Shown: positions 37,500 through 50,655, counted from the first letter of the stretch. The stretch: DNA of 64,000 bases from Marchantia polymorpha subsp. ruderalis (GCA_037833965.1 AP031355.1:11681501-11745500), one strand, 5' to 3'. Numbers and translations are program-made. The notes: generated by a model from the letters alone, not told the origin.

Positions 37500-39560
37500 A
37501 GCGCGCGCGGATTCTGCATTTGTGACGAGACCGAGGGGCGGAGGCAGGCTGCTTTGAGTGAGGGAGCGAAGGAAGAATCGGGCGAGGAGTGCCGGGAGAG
37601 GAAAGTGAAGATGAGAAGCAATTGGCTGCTTTTTAAAGACTCTCGGCAGAGGCGAGAGAGATGTGCCGAAACCTGCTGGGTTTTTGATGTGAAGAAATAT
37701 TTAGATGAAAACCATGTAATGAAATTATCTGCTGGCACATCTTCGTAATTTGTGTGCATTTCGAGATTACTCTAAGCTTTTCATCTTTTTTTGTCAAGCC
37801 TAGCAATTATTTGTCATATGAATGTTAGGTATCACATTCGTCACATTTTCTTAAGATAAAAATGAATTTGTAACCTAGGATGTTCCATGTCAGGTTATAG
37901 TGAGTCTTTCCTAGACTAACTGTCTCTTTGATCTGAGTGTACAATGCACATAGGGAGAAGAAGCATACTTTTTCTTCCTATATCCACTCCTTCAATTGAT
38001 AATTCAGTTATATCTCCCGTGAATACTAAATCTCCTTTTCAATACAGAGTGTGGTAACATAGTTTTTCATTTTTTTTGAATACTGAAGTTTGAGGAGTAG
38101 ATGAACAGAAATTTATACTTTTAGGATAAGAATAATTAGAATTGAATTAAATAAAGGATTTTATAACAGATCACAAGTTATGAATAGTTGGAATACTTAT
38201 TAGATACCTCTCTGTTGGAGTTAGTGTTCTTACTTGCAGGCAATAAAGTTAAATTAGATGGGTTGTGATCTACTAGATTCAATGCTTCATAACTTTGTCA
38301 CTTAGTGGTAACTTAACTTAATCAGGATCTTCATAGATAGAGCTCAAAAAGCTCGTTCTAACGAGCCTAAGAACTCCTGAAACAGATAAGGAGTCACCGA
38401 GTTATGAGTGTAGGAAGTGATTGGCATGATAAGGCGAAGACGAAGGAGAGCCTTCGGACTTTGGCTTTGACACCTTCCGCTTTATAGCAGAAGAACCTTC
38501 GGCTTAGTGAAAGACGGTGTTGATAGGAGGGAAACTTTGACCTTGGTACCACCAATTCGCACGAGTTCACGATGCGGTTAGGACGTTGAGAGACAATAAT
38601 AGAAACGAAAGTTCCGCGCCAACATTTCGGGAGAGTGCATTTTCAAAATGGGAGTTTAGCAAGTATTGCGAGTTGAGAAATTGAGAGCGCAAAAATGGGA
38701 CGAGCTTCGTAACTTCGATTGAAGACATTGAAAGTCCTGGAGTTTGGATTGAGAGCGTATCACAATGAGCTGATAGTTGCCAAGCTCGATTTCTTGCTAT
38801 AGAGTTGGAATTGGGTATCCGCGGCAATTGTGAAGGAATGGCAAGAGGAACGCGCGCCATAAGTCAATGGGATTTGCGATAAACCTGAGAGTTGGACGAT
38901 TGATCAATGGGCTCAAATCTTGGAGCCGTGTGCACGTCAAGCATGGTAGAAAAACACTTCTTAGAATGGTGTTGTTGCTCGTAGAAGTTACACAATGACA
39001 TTTTGGATGTCTTCAATGCTGTAGAATAAATATCCATTGTGATGATGTTGAAGCTGGTAGTATCATACACATTTGAATTCATTCTTGTAACTATTGAATG
39101 TGTGTTTTCTTTTTTATGCTATGTTTCTTGGCCTCATGATATATTCAATACTTTGACATATTAGTTACATAATTTCCATCTTAATGATATTGGTCCGGAC
39201 TCTAGCTTCCCTATTGGATTCATAAATCTCCCATTTGATGGGCAATATAAGAACTTCTTGTACCCTTGCGATGCTGGCTCTGACAGAATTTCCTATGGCG
39301 ATCTCTGATCCACATGGAGTCGAAGTAGAGCAGTAAGGCCGTGATAGTGAAGTTACGAGAGTCCCGTGCTGAGGGTGCAGGCCCCCGATAGAGAAACCGG
39401 GACTCACACCGCACCAAAAGGTCCTGTCGGTCGTGCACCGCACGGTCCGGAACCCGTCCCTAAGCAGGGCCCACCAGAAGCGGAAACCGATCCATCCCAT
39501 CGAATCAGAATAGCGAAAGCGCCGCTTCAACTTTCGCGACCCGGCGGGCGGGGGTAGTTA
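37500..39560. other. Intergenic, no gene recognised
   Basis: The left half is AT-rich without features. From about 39180 to 39540 the composition changes, with tracts such as GGAACCCGTCCCTAAGCAGG and a 121-codon minus-strand frame, but no family was identified. An organellar insertion is possible and not shown. Confidence 0.35.
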
Positions 39561-39692
39561 GTTACATTTACGTCGATGGCCATGTCCCGCAGCAAGACAG
39601 AGCCAGCACGAGCACGAGCACGTTGTACAGAGTTCCTCGACGGAGGGAAGTCCCCCTCCCGAAGACAGAGTGCGGTCAACCAGTCGAGGGTG

Positions 39693-39722
39693 CGCTGAGC
39701 TGAGCTGAGTGGAGCTGAGCTG
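39693..39722. repeat. TGAGC short tandem repeat upstream of the membrane protein gene
   Basis: Repeated (C)TGAGC units, with one variant, lie in the GC-rich region upstream of the gene at 40170. Confidence 0.75.
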
Positions 39723-40169
39723 AAGAAACTCCTCCCAGAGAAGGGCCGGGAAACTCTGAAGATTCGGATTGATCCCCCCACCCCTCCCTCGCTGTTCCTC
39801 CCTCGGATCAGGTTTGGGTTTGCTCTTCGGAACGTGGATCCGAAGGTCTCGCGGTCGTTGCCAGGTCGCGGAGGTTGATGGAGGAGGTTGATTCTTTCCC
39901 GAGTATGGCTCGCAGTTGACCTGTGAGCTGCAGCTGTTGCTGCTGTTGCTGCTATCGAGCTCAGAGGTCTGGGCAGCTTCGCAATGTGGATGAATTCCGA
40001 CCCGGGGAATGCTAGAATGATCGTTCGGAGGGGAGTAGGAGGATTTTGTGCGCAGATTTCTGGCTCTGAGCTCCAGGCGTTGGATTGAATGGGTCCGGGC
40101 AGCGTCTGTCTCTGTCGTAGCATGGGCGGAAGGAGCATGGCCTGGAAGGGGAACGCTTAGGGTTCAGAG

Positions 40170-40979
40170 ATGAATCGGGCGTCGCTGTCGCCGCTGCGCG
40201 GGCGCAACAACACGATGGAAGTTCTGATGATTACGGAGTTTGTGAAGTTCGTCAAGAGAAAGGCTCTGTTCTGCTGGGAATCGGCCGTCGGCGCGAAATG
40301 GAGAGCTCACACGTGGACCGTCTCCTTCTCCAAGAGATTGCATCCTTGGCTGCGCATTCCCGTGGTCCTCGCCACGGATTCGCTGGCATGGATCTTGCTC
40401 ATGGAAGTGGGAATTTCGCTCGTCTTCATCTCTCTGGCGACGGTCTACTTCAACGGAATGTTCGTCCTGGCCCCATACCTCGCCGTTCTCTTCTGGCTCC
40501 TCTCCTACTTCGCGCCGCCCCTCTGGAATCTCTCCCATCCTCCGCCCGACATCACATTTCTCCTCGCCTTGTGTAGCGTTTGCATGTTCTGCATTCTTTC
40601 GTTCATTCAGAGCCGGATAAAACACAAGGATCCCAGTTTGGATGTAGGGGACTTCGTGACGAGCTTTCTGTTGCGGATCCCAGCTTTTCAACAGCTCGTC
40701 GTGGGATATTCAATTTTCTCTCTAGGGAGTGCGTGCGCAGCTGTTTTCACTTTGGATTTGTTCCTCGCAGTGTACTGGGGCTTCTTTGGTACTTTCTACG
40801 TGTTAGAGGTTTGCTACTTGCTGCTCTGTCGTCTTCCTTGGTTTGTATTCATACCGGCGGGTGTCGCCCTTCCACTCTTGTCTGTAGGACTGCTTCGAAA
40901 GCTTAAATCTCATCGAAGTCGTGTGATGGACAGTGAGAGGCAGATGATTCAGCAAAGTAGTTTTCGGAGCCCAGTTTAG
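40170..40979 (+). CDS. Multi-pass membrane protein of unknown function, intronless
   Basis: A single uninterrupted frame of 269 aa begins at the first ATG after an in-frame break; a second in-frame ATG is codon 16. The N-terminal 60 residues are basic and contain MEVLMITEFVKFVKRKALF. Hydrophobic spans lie at about 63-92, 97-116, 127-146, 173-201 and 203-241. The loop 147-160 is charged (SRIKHKDPSLDVGDF). The C-terminal tail 243-269 is basic-polar (RKLKSHRSRVMDSERQM), probably cytosolic. No catalytic or transporter motif is recognised and I cannot name the family. The region upstream (39570-40160) is GC-rich with TGAGC repeats and probably holds the promoter and leader. GC-rich third positions and sustained hydrophobic pattern argue that it is real. 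Confidence 0.75.
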   Translation: MNRASLSPLRGRNNTMEVLMITEFVKFVKRKALFCWESAVGAKWRAHTWTVSFSKRLHPWLRIPVVLATDSLAWILLMEVGISLVFISLATVYFNGMFVLAPYLAVLFWLLSYFAPPLWNLSHPPPDITFLLALCSVCMFCILSFIQSRIKHKDPSLDVGDFVTSFLLRIPAFQQLVVGYSIFSLGSACAAVFTLDLFLAVYWGFFGTFYVLEVCYLLLCRLPWFVFIPAGVALPLLSVGLLRKLKSHRSRVMDSERQMIQQSSFRSPV

Positions 40980-41105
40980 TGGCTCGACTATTGTAATCTC
41001 TCAAAAGAAGATTGCTTCACACGTCGATTGAATGCAGCGAGGGCCCTTGTAAATACGCTGGAAGGTGTGGCTCTCGTCCTTGAATCTGTCATTCAGAGGT
41101 TCGGT

Positions 41106-41111
41106 AATAAA
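41106..41111 (+). terminator. Possible polyadenylation signal of the membrane protein gene
   Basis: AATAAA lies 127 bases after the stop codon of the 269-aa frame, a typical distance. Confidence 0.45.
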
Positions 41112-41259
41112 TATTGTACATATGATTGTTTCAGCCAATACAGATGGTTGGTGCCCCATTCATATAACGTAAAGTCCGAGAATTTAGAGTTTTTCGTGTG
41201 GCTGTCCTGTTTTCTAAGTTCATGTGATTATTGTACGGAGCAATATTTCGTGTGCTAGC

Positions 41260-44200
41260 TGCTACTATACAATTGGAACGCTGAGGTAGCCAAGGGAGCT
41301 GGCCACAGACTTGTGGTGAGTATCACAGATGATCCACGAGCAGGTTAAAGGAATTTGGGTCAGGTGTTGAAGGATAGAGGGCGAGAGATTGAACTCGAGA
41401 AGGTTCATTCCATGGCTAAGAGTCAATGTTTTAAACGCTATGTTTTTGGTCGCCAGCCGTATTTTCTTTCTAGGGCTTAGGCAGGGCTTTGATGCTGACC
41501 TCCGATGTCTTGAAAAGCTCTCACAGATGTCAAAAGGATGTGTATTTTTCCTCATCGAGGGCATTGCCGTTCTCATAACAGGATAATGAAGACTCTTGAT
41601 GAGCACGAACTGAAAAGGAAATACTTCTTAACAATATCCATCATTATATGTAGATTTTTTTACTGCCTCGCAGCTAGCACAGAAAACCTCCGTCAAACTT
41701 GTGACTAGTGGTTGAGTCTATATCATTGATCCAGAGGCACGAAAGCTGCGTGATTCGATGGAGGAATCACTTGAAGGCGAGTAATTCGTAGAAAATCTGA
41801 ACACTCGTCTGGAAAGAGCGAAGCTCGCCACGAAGTACGCTGCCGGCATGTACCAGAGATTCCATGTAATCGGTTTCTGCAGAATATATTGCGGTCCATA
41901 GATTTGGTAGGGAGCACGGGCCCGGGGTCATGAGATGTGGCTGAGAAGGTTCACCACTGAAGGTGAGTTTTGAGGTCCATTCATTCGCACTTTCTGGATA
42001 TCAGTCAGTAGCATTGGATCGCGCCTAGAATGTGAAGATGTAAAGAATTAGCACATTGTAAGGTGTTGTGCATCGTAGAGGCACTCTTCACTATTGTAAG
42101 CCGTGTTAGTACATGTGCCAAGCAGGTAATAGGGTCAAGTCTTTGCTCGATGTCCATGTGGCCAAAAGACAAGCAGTTGTCAAGTGCGGAGAATGCAGAA
42201 ACACTCTGGAAATGTTCGAAATGTACACACGCACTCTTCACATGCAGAGACGTGCAGTGAGGCCTTGTGTCCAACTTCTCAACCAGCGGTCCTCGAGGTT
42301 CACTTAGAAAATCCTTGTCAAGGTGCAGGTGGTCGAGGGCTAGCGGAAGTGTCACGAGAAATCCCAAAATCTATTGTTCGACAAAGCTTGAAATCAGTAT
42401 CCCGAGTTTTCCAACATCGATTCTTTCGGTAACTAATCCGAGACCACTCTAAGGCAGAACATTGAATTGCGGTGTGACTTCAAGCGACAACAGGAAAACG
42501 TTTCTACTGTCTGTCGAGAGCACACTCTGTCCTCAGGGATCCTGTTCTCCATCGGACCTGGACGGCGACCGGGTTATTGCGCTCTTACAGCGTTAGGAGA
42601 CCGTACATGGAGCACTGATAATCGTACATGGAGCACATATTGTGTTGCACAGGATGCCCACATACGCCACTGTGAATCTTCAAAGAAGTTCATTCTATTA
42701 CTGCCTGTTATCATAGAGAGGTATCAACGGGGACTGCTAGAATGTTCATGACAAACATGATTCTTAAAAGTTTCCTTAAAAGAGCCTGCGCGTGCCATCG
42801 GAAAAAATGGGCATTGTCTCTGGACTTGGTCATGGTATGGAGAAAGTATCGATCCCACATGGAAAACGAAACTGCTCCTTCAGTCTGACGTGCTTGAACT
42901 CTGAACTACCATGTCCTCTCAGAACTACGAGTTTGTTCAACACCATCATTGTCCAGCAGACATCAGATGATCTGGCCAAAAACCACTTGGCCGAGTTTCA
43001 AATCGGTCAACTTGTGTTTCAATTCGCTAGACAGCATTGAAGAAAACGCTGGAAGCATTTCCTCAAGATATGTGTCTCAGAGAATTCTGTGGATATGATT
43101 CCTGTGCCGCAGGTTACCGCGAGTGCCAAAGTTGTACGAACTTTCGACTTCATCATCCTCATCTGAACATCCTCATAATGCACCCTCCCCATCTTGACAG
43201 CAGTTAGAATCGCCTTTGAGCTCCGCAATTTCGAGTCTGTCCATTTGTTTAGGAGCCTTGAGAGGATGTATCTCAATCGTGGCCTTAGCCTCATTCGTGA
43301 ATATATTGGTCTGTGAGTAGCCATCCACTTACTCAATATTAATAATCCCTAAACGAAGTCCATACTTTGTCATAATAAAGAGTGGCAGAGCGTGGGGATT
43401 CCTGAAGGTTGGTCTTCAACGACAAAGGCTGTCCAGGAGTCCAGGTTGAGCTTCAAGACCTAAGGTTGTGCCTCAATAGGGAGAGATCTGGACAGAAATG
43501 GATCGGAAGGTAACACAATGTAGTAACAAGGCAATGTTCGATAGTAGATCTGCTGAACGAGATTGCTTGCTGGGATTGGTCGGCACTTCTTCACTGTAAG
43601 CACAGCAGCAGAGAGAAATCTTCGCTGGGGTAGAAAATCCATGTGATCAGCCATGGTACCAGCTACATGATCGACGAGATCAAACATGTACTCAGTGCTC
43701 GGACAGTGCGAACGCTATGAGACATTTGCTTTAAGAGCAACTATCGTTCTTGCATATGTTTAATATATTCTGGACATCCAAACTCCTCAGGCTCCGTAAA
43801 TCACTAATGGCATGGATCCGTCTGAAATTGTGAATCCTTCTTCGGAGCAACTGCAGAACCTTATTTAGAATTCTCTTATTTTACAACCTTGGAAGAACAT
43901 TCGTGCAACATTATCACCTGCTTCCCGTCGGTAGAAAGAGGGTTCTTTGGACGTAGAGGCTAGTGAGATCTAAGGGGAAACATGGAGGGTTTTTCTCTAC
44001 TTGCAGTCGGGGGGTCAGGTAAGCCCATGGAAACAACGAGGAAAATGTTATTTTTGCAATCTTCAAGGGACTCAATTTTTTCTATTAGCAGCAATTTTAT
44101 ATCATTCCACTCTATCAACTTTGGAAGATAGTGCAAAATGGACGGCGCTATGATACACCCTATGGGAAACTTTACAAGGTGTTCATCAGCTGATATTTTG

Positions 44201-45100
44201 TGAATCTTGATCATCTAATGTAAACCCTAAGATATATTTGAAAATCTTCGGATGAAAAAAATTTTGTGTTTTAACCTTCTGTACATTCATATCCAGGTAA
44301 AACCGGAGTCCCCTTAAATTTCATTAAGAATAGTCTCGATCAGATAAAACCCATCACTGGTCGCACAATCAGAAGGAAAGCATATTACAATGTAACCGAA
44401 AATACAAAATGTGAATGTGCAGAGGTTGTTGTAGTCAGCTTATTTATACTATCCCATCATCTTAAACAATATTAAAAATATAATATCATTTGAACCACTT
44501 TCAGTTAGGAACGGAGGGACGATGTGATTCATGAGATCTGATCGTAGGAATCCTGCGACCTGAAATTTTATTCTTGTGTGGTCAATAATGTAGGGACATT
44601 TACTTATATATTTAACTTTGGACTCCTCCGACTGTCACCCTTTAAAGTACTAATAAATCTAGAAACGTTCTTCAAAATGCGTTGTTGGCTATCATCTAGC
44701 CCAGTCTGCTTAATAGCATACCATTGCCGTGTCATCAAAAGGAAGCAGTACTCTGTATCATCGTTATTGATTCATGCGGTTTGCTACAGCATATAGTAAT
44801 ATTATTAGGCTGGAATGAAAGTTGATGCACATGGATATGTTTAGCATGAACATAGTACTGGAACCATATTGCTAGATTATTGTTGATGGATACCAGGTTA
44901 TAGAAAGAACACCGACCAAGATATTTCAAAGTCGATGATTGCGATAACAAGTTCGTTGGAGAGTGCTAAAACCACTAACATTTTACTAGCCAACGGGTAT
45001 CACTCTCTTTGACTTCTTTTATACTCTAGTTATGTACAAACTTTCCATTTCTATGAAGTAAGCACTAGGTAGTGTTGACATTAGGGGAACAACCTCTTTG
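41260..45100. other. Intergenic with scattered leucine-rich minus-strand frames
   Basis: Minus-strand frames at 44214-43960 (LPKLIEWNDIKLLLIEKIES), around 43270-43200 (MDRLEIAELKGDS), and 41606-41265 (TLTLSHGMNLLEFNLSP) look protein-like and leucine-patterned. They are in different frames, interrupted by stops and not joined by clear splice sites. A decayed leucine-rich-repeat gene would fit, but no NB-ARC or other anchoring motif is seen. Confidence 0.2.
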
Positions 45101-45676
45101 TTTTAGTGAGCAAATAGTTATTCTAATTAGCCCTCACTCTACTACAGGCTCTTATCTCATTGGTAGATGCAGGGTTATAGGTTCCTCGGATAAGTAGCAC
45201 TCAGGATAGAGTGTAACATGTTAGACCAATCAGAGAGTCATATATACTAGGGTAAAGGCTAATTAACCCTAAGTGAGGATAACTAGTACTCTTATTGTTT
45301 TATTATGCTCTTATTGTTTATATATAGTTCTATTGAGATATTTCTTATTTACAAGACATAGAAAGACGTGATTACCACAATTCGTGCCTAGCCCCATGGC
45401 CCTATTTGTCGTCTTGACGGGGTCTTGTTGTACTTTTTGTTACTTTTCCGTTCACATTCATTTTTAATATTTATGGATACAAGAGAATAGTAACATTCAC
45501 AGAGAGACATACTGGTTTTTGTTTTGGAATGCTACTTTCTTTGAAAGATGGCTCTCCGTGTCCCATATATACTCTCCCTACCCGAGAAGTATCTTTTGGC
45601 TATGGGACACGAAAAGTGGCAGGTCTAGGATTGACTTGTGGGGCAATGCTGAATAGGCTTCCAACCTGACCATGAA

Positions 45677-46370
45677 ACACATGGGCCGCTGGATCAAAAC
45701 AGAACTCTGAGCTATATTCCAGGCAGATGAATCCAACATCCCAAATAGATGGGTCATCTTACGGGTGATATATTTATTCGTAAACCAGGCATGATGTCGC
45801 GATGATTGGAAGTTCAGGTTGGGATTTCTTGATCCCGTTTGAAAAAAGGTCATCCATCCTGTTGCTTGAGTATCGTTATATCACGTGCTGCTAGCCAATA
45901 CGACTTTGAAATTTTGGCACATGCTGTCCTGTCATAGATGAACAGACCGAGCAGTTAAACAAGGAGCAAAAATGTCCTATTACACGTCCAGATTCACAGT
46001 CAACTCTTTCCACAATGTAAACACATGGGTCGCTGAATCAAACAGAACTCTCACCAAAACCCCATGCAGCTTAATATATCATCCCAGTCCTCTTACGGGA
46101 GATATTTTTTATTCAAATAAACGTCTAATGATCGCAAGATCATTATGCGCTTACGTTCTTGGAATTTCTCAATCCCGTTTGAACAAAATTCCTCTATCCT
46201 GTTGCTTGTGCATTGTTATATCACGTGCAGCCACCAACTCCGACTCTGAAATTTATATGTTACGTTCTCCTGTCATATTATGTAGACCAGGCAAGCAGTC
46301 AACAAAGAGCAGAAACGTCGTACTACACGACCAGATTTGCTGTCATCATATTCCACCCTAAACACAAATA
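45677..46370. repeat. Tandem duplication, two copies of about 340 bp
   Basis: ACACATGGG(C/T)CGCTG begins at 45677 and 46021, and a partial third start (ACACAAATAC) is at 46362. Both full copies contain the TATATCACGTGC(T/A)GC(T/C) block and the block ending in ATTTCTTGATCCCGTTTGA (second copy TCAATCCCGTTTGA). The second copy keeps a 129-codon plus-strand frame (45972-46361) and the first a 91-codon minus-strand frame. As they are on opposite strands, neither is likely to be a gene. Confidence 0.85.
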
Positions 46371-48507
46371 CCGAGACAACTATCAGAACCATGTGCAAGC
46401 GTTCGACTGTTCAGTTCTTCGTAAGAGATGACACATATATCCACAGCAGTATTAAGGACTAATGGCAATAATCATTGGGGACAAATCAAGGGGACGCATT
46501 TCCCATGGAAGACAAAGCCAGAAGGAAAAGGGAAAGCTAATCACTAAGAGGATATGAAGCATACTAGCAAGTTCCCTTATACAAGGTAACTGATAAAATT
46601 CTATAATATGCGTATTATTAGCAATTTAGCAATATCACCACCACAGTCTTCTTACAGCAAGTTTTTCAGTTTGTTCCTTGAGTCATGTTTAGACATAGAG
46701 CCTTTTGTTCTTACGGAAGTAAGAGCCTCTTACTTTCCCCGCATCCCCTACTTTATCTGGCTGTGAAGGCAAGAGGATCCCAGCGCTCGTACTATAGAGG
46801 ATAATTTCCAACACAGTGAAGATATTTGTTTCAAATTGGGATCAGGGACGGTAGAAGTGACGGCTAACTGCAATGAAAACTGGATGGGACTGACAAAACC
46901 CCAGAAAGGACGAGTATGCCGGCAGGTGCAATGAATTTTTAATGGCATATTTAATTTGATGCATTACTAAACTAACAGTCGAACTTTTGCAAGTGCACGC
47001 AAATGAGAAAGGTTTTTGTCACAACCTTTCTTTGTAGCATAACTCTTTACAGGTTCACGAGGAAAATGTGTGAGTCTAAGAGACACCATAAAAGGATTTC
47101 AAGTGATTCTTTCGGGAGAATTATTTCACCTTCCTGAACAAGCATACAATTTACTAGGAGATACAGGTGAACTGTAAAAGCAGCTAGTTGTGGATCTTGA
47201 TAAGAGTATCAAATCATCAATGCTTATGTTTACAATCTTTCACCTTCTCCAAGCAAGACTTGAAGCGAAGTTCAAATCTTATTAGTAAATTGTTGCATTG
47301 TGATGACTGTCATGAGATTATTGAACTTTGCCAAATCTTTGGATCAAAAAGTAGAAAAATTCCACTTTTTCCAAAAAAATTGGATTAGATTTTAAACATC
47401 AGAAAAAAATTTCACATGATATCTTTGTAACTTTGTACTCATGAAAATTTGTAAAATGTTTAGAATCTTTTACTATGAAGCGTTGAACCCAACTACTATA
47501 ATAATAAAGCAATGCAAGAACATGCAAGTCTTGTCACAACGGAGCTACTATGAATAACATGAATAATCTTCAAAACCATTGATGCTTAAACGGATGACCG
47601 ATTGCAAGTAGTGTCACAACACAATTATCTTGAAGTTTTTGATGACATATATCATATTTCTAATCATCTATCTGAGGAAAATTTCATAGGTTAAGTTGAA
47701 AATCATCTCATTGAAATATTACTAAGAATCCATAATTCGATCAATTTTAAATTTCTATTTTTTTAAAAAGCTCTAAGAAATATTAAATGAAATTTAACTA
47801 AAATACTCCTTTGCGTAAAAAATTTAGGAAAGAGATTTTTTGGTTAATATGAAATTTATTTGATGAAAAGAGGATGTACATTTTTGTCTTGTACATATTT
47901 GTAATAAAATATTTAATAAATGATATGAATTTTTATATCAATTATCAATAATCTCATTCTCATATATACTATATATCCTATAGGAAATACAGATGAAGTT
48001 TCTTTAAAAGCAACTACTTTTCATTAACCTATAGCTCATCTATACAGTTAATTAACTTTATAAATAAATATTCATATATATATGTTTATAGATATTTAAT
48101 ACTCTTAGAATCTCCATCTTTTTTGTTAATATTTTATGTATAATTAATTTATTATGTCAATCATACATCTTCAACTTAATAATAAGATAATTCAATCAAA
48201 ATAATAATAGAAAATTCTCTATATGAAAATTTGAAACTGAATAAATAGTTTCAAAATTTTCTATATTCAAAAAATTCTGAAATAATTGATTGCTACATAT
48301 TTTTACGACTGAAATTTTAAATAAATAAAATTGAAGAAAAAAAATTATTGCACTGAAGAAGTAGGGCCTATAATGAAATACCAAAAGAGTTTTCTGTTCG
48401 ATTATAATAAATTTCTAAGAGGCCTAGATTAGAGAATTGTTAATAGTGCAAGAAGAGTGGATATCAATTCTTTCATAAATTTCAATTTCAGATAATGATC
48501 TAAACTT

Positions 48508-48701
48508 TTCATGTCTGAACTCTATACACTTTGATGAGTACACAAAGAAAATTTTGGAACAGAATTTATATATATATATATATATATATAATAGGATATT
48601 TCTTCATTAAAGAAAAGGGAAAAAGAAACAGTGAAAGCCATCTACGACACTTACAATTTGATTGTGACGATTGAGAATTGAGACTGGAATGTAAAGCCGT
48701 A
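48508..48701 (+). repeat. Dispersed repeat, copy 1
   Basis: This matches 52071-52281 in the same orientation, from TTCATGT.TGAACTCTATACA to GGAATGTAAAGCCGTA, with intervening blocks such as GTGAAAGCCATCTACGACA shared. It includes a TA microsatellite that copy 2 lacks. Confidence 0.85.
48567..48592. repeat. TA microsatellite
   Basis: About thirteen TA units lie inside the first dispersed-repeat copy. Confidence 0.9.
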
Positions 48702-50042
48702 GTTTTCTCACGAACAAGAATGTAATTTACGTCATTCAATCCATTCGTCATAAGGTTTTTTTTTTTAATTTCACCCAGCTTTCACCTCAAAGTATTCATA
48801 TAACCTTTGTGTCCCTAACCCATAATATCACCTGTGCTCACAAATGTACATCTCCCTCATATTTAATTGCTCAAGGCCTCTCTGCGTTTCGGCGCAGGCT
48901 GGCTCCAAGCACCAACTAAATATTCTTCCCTGCAGCTGTGGCAGTAGTAGCGAGTTGCGGCTAAAAATAACTCCTTTTTTCGTTTGAGAAGCTTCGGGAA
49001 AATGCAGGCTCGCATGAGTTTTCGAAAGTTTTTGACGAGACACAGCAAAGCAGTCCACCAATCTGACAAGTAGGAGAGATCCTCGACTGCAGAACAAATA
49101 ATTCAGTTCATGTATGGACAGGCTGGTCGAGTAGGACGGTCAGAAAGGACGAAACTGTACTTCGCAATTGGCTTCCCCCCTGGTTTACGACGCAAGCTGC
49201 AGGTCTATGATAGCAACCACCATAAGTACCATATGATACACTGAGAGAATGATTCTTTGCAGAGCCCGGCCTTTTGTATAACTATAAATCCTTTCGCTAC
49301 TTTGCCAGAAATAATGTAGGTAAAGTGGAATAATTACAAATCATTTGGTAAAGAGAGAAAGACATGGAGGGGAGTACTGAATTAGGGTAGGAAATTTAGA
49401 CGAGTAACCGTCGTGAATTGCTTCATGACCTAAAAAGCGTGCGTGACAGAGTCCGATTTAGTTAAGCTAGGAGTGCAAACATGACAATGGAGTAAGTTAA
49501 ATGATAGGACATCGAAGAAAGATCAATGCAACACATGCCAACCCTCAAGTCTTCGCACTGAGTGCCTCCTTTCGTCAAGGAGTGAGCGGAAATGGCTTGA
49601 CGATTTTCCTTATTTGGCTTTAAAAAAAAGGGGTTTAAACAGCCAAATAAGTGAGACTTTATTCATTCATGTGAAACAATTGAAAACGCACAAAAGTATT
49701 ATCACTAGCCATAGACAAAAACTAATGAAATGAAGATATTCATCTAAGAAATGCAATTATTTAATTGTTTTTCATTCATATAGAAAAATTTTATATTTTT
49801 CTACCAATTCATGTTTTTTATACGATTAACTATCAATTTATATTGCTTATAATTTAATTTTTCACCCAGAGTTAAAATCGCAAAGTTTTAAGAAACGCAA
49901 AGTTCATTATTTTCATATCAAAACACATTCTCAAAATTAAATCAATTTTGGGTAAATTTGGCATTTACCAGATTTCGCTTTAACAAGCTTTTAACCGGTC
50001 ATGAAAGAAGAAGCTTTACCGTTATGAATAAGAACATGAGGA

Positions 50043-50290
50043 TCAGGCCTCGGCAAGGTAAGGTAAAAGGTAACCGGGTAAGTCATGGACTTTATCTTTT
50101 CCTTATCTTTTAAGCCATTACTGTCCACCTTTACTTTTTATCTCTACCTTAGAGTAATTACCCGTTTACCTGGTATGGAATGTTAAATTTTTAAAAGTTA
50201 CCTTTAACTTAGGGTTACTCAGTAAATCTACCTTTTAGGGTAAAAAGTAGAGGCGATAGAATAATTTACCATTTAATAAACTGGTAAATT
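50043..50290. repeat. GGTAA/TTACC self-complementary cluster
   Basis: The cluster starts CAGGCCTCGGCAAGGTAAGG and is followed by many GGTAA(A/C), GGGTAA and TTACC motifs in both orientations. This resembles a hAT-type subterminal region with a CAGG terminus. No matching opposite end or target duplication was found. Confidence 0.4.
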
Positions 50291-50394
50291 GTCAAACTAA
50301 AATCCTCTAAGTTGTCTAGAGAACATGTATAAAAACTTACATTCTGACCTGCTATACCCTTCAACTATAAACCCTATATGGAGAGACCAGAAGA

Positions 50395-50655
50395 TTACTT
50401 GCAACTAATCTGAAAGAAAAAATAAAAATTAGCAAGTGACAACAGTGCAAAATGCAAATTGCCATTAAAAAGCTCATCAAGCACTTCATTCTCTTCTTGT
50501 ACTCTTTTTGGTTCCGTGATGGAATGGAAACTCTCCATATCATCTGTGTGGGAGGCCATCATGTGCAAGAGCTTAATCATTAATTCCTTATCTACACTTT
50601 GTGTTTTCACGAGATTTTGCAAAATAAGGATTGCGGTCGTCATTTCCAATTCGGG
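50395..50655 (-). other. Coding-like frame ending at an intron-like acceptor, unrecognised
   Basis: The minus-strand frame from 50649 reads MEMTTAILILQNLVKTQSVD and continues through KLLHMMASHTDDMESFHSI to ELFNGNLHFALLSL. It then runs into a pyrimidine-rich tract ending ttttctttcag. The composition is protein-like and the tract looks like an intron end, but no donor or following exon was confirmed and I do not recognise the family. It may be a captured gene fragment beside the GGTAA cluster. Confidence 0.25.

Larger units (their letters stand above)
46371..50040. other. AT-rich intergenic DNA
   Basis: I see no gene. From about 47400 to 48400 the sequence is strongly AT-rich. One copy of a dispersed repeat lies at 48508-48701. 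A small hairpin of 11-bp arms (cttatttggct) lies at 49609-49651. Confidence 0.4.

Noticed and set aside
39180-39540. Possible organellar DNA insertion
   Set aside because: The composition suggests plant mitochondrial DNA, but I could not identify any gene in it.
39527-40138. 203-codon minus-strand frame
   Set aside because: It lies in the GC-rich upstream region of the 269-aa membrane protein gene; its low-complexity arginine/serine composition is typical of shadow frames in GC-rich DNA.
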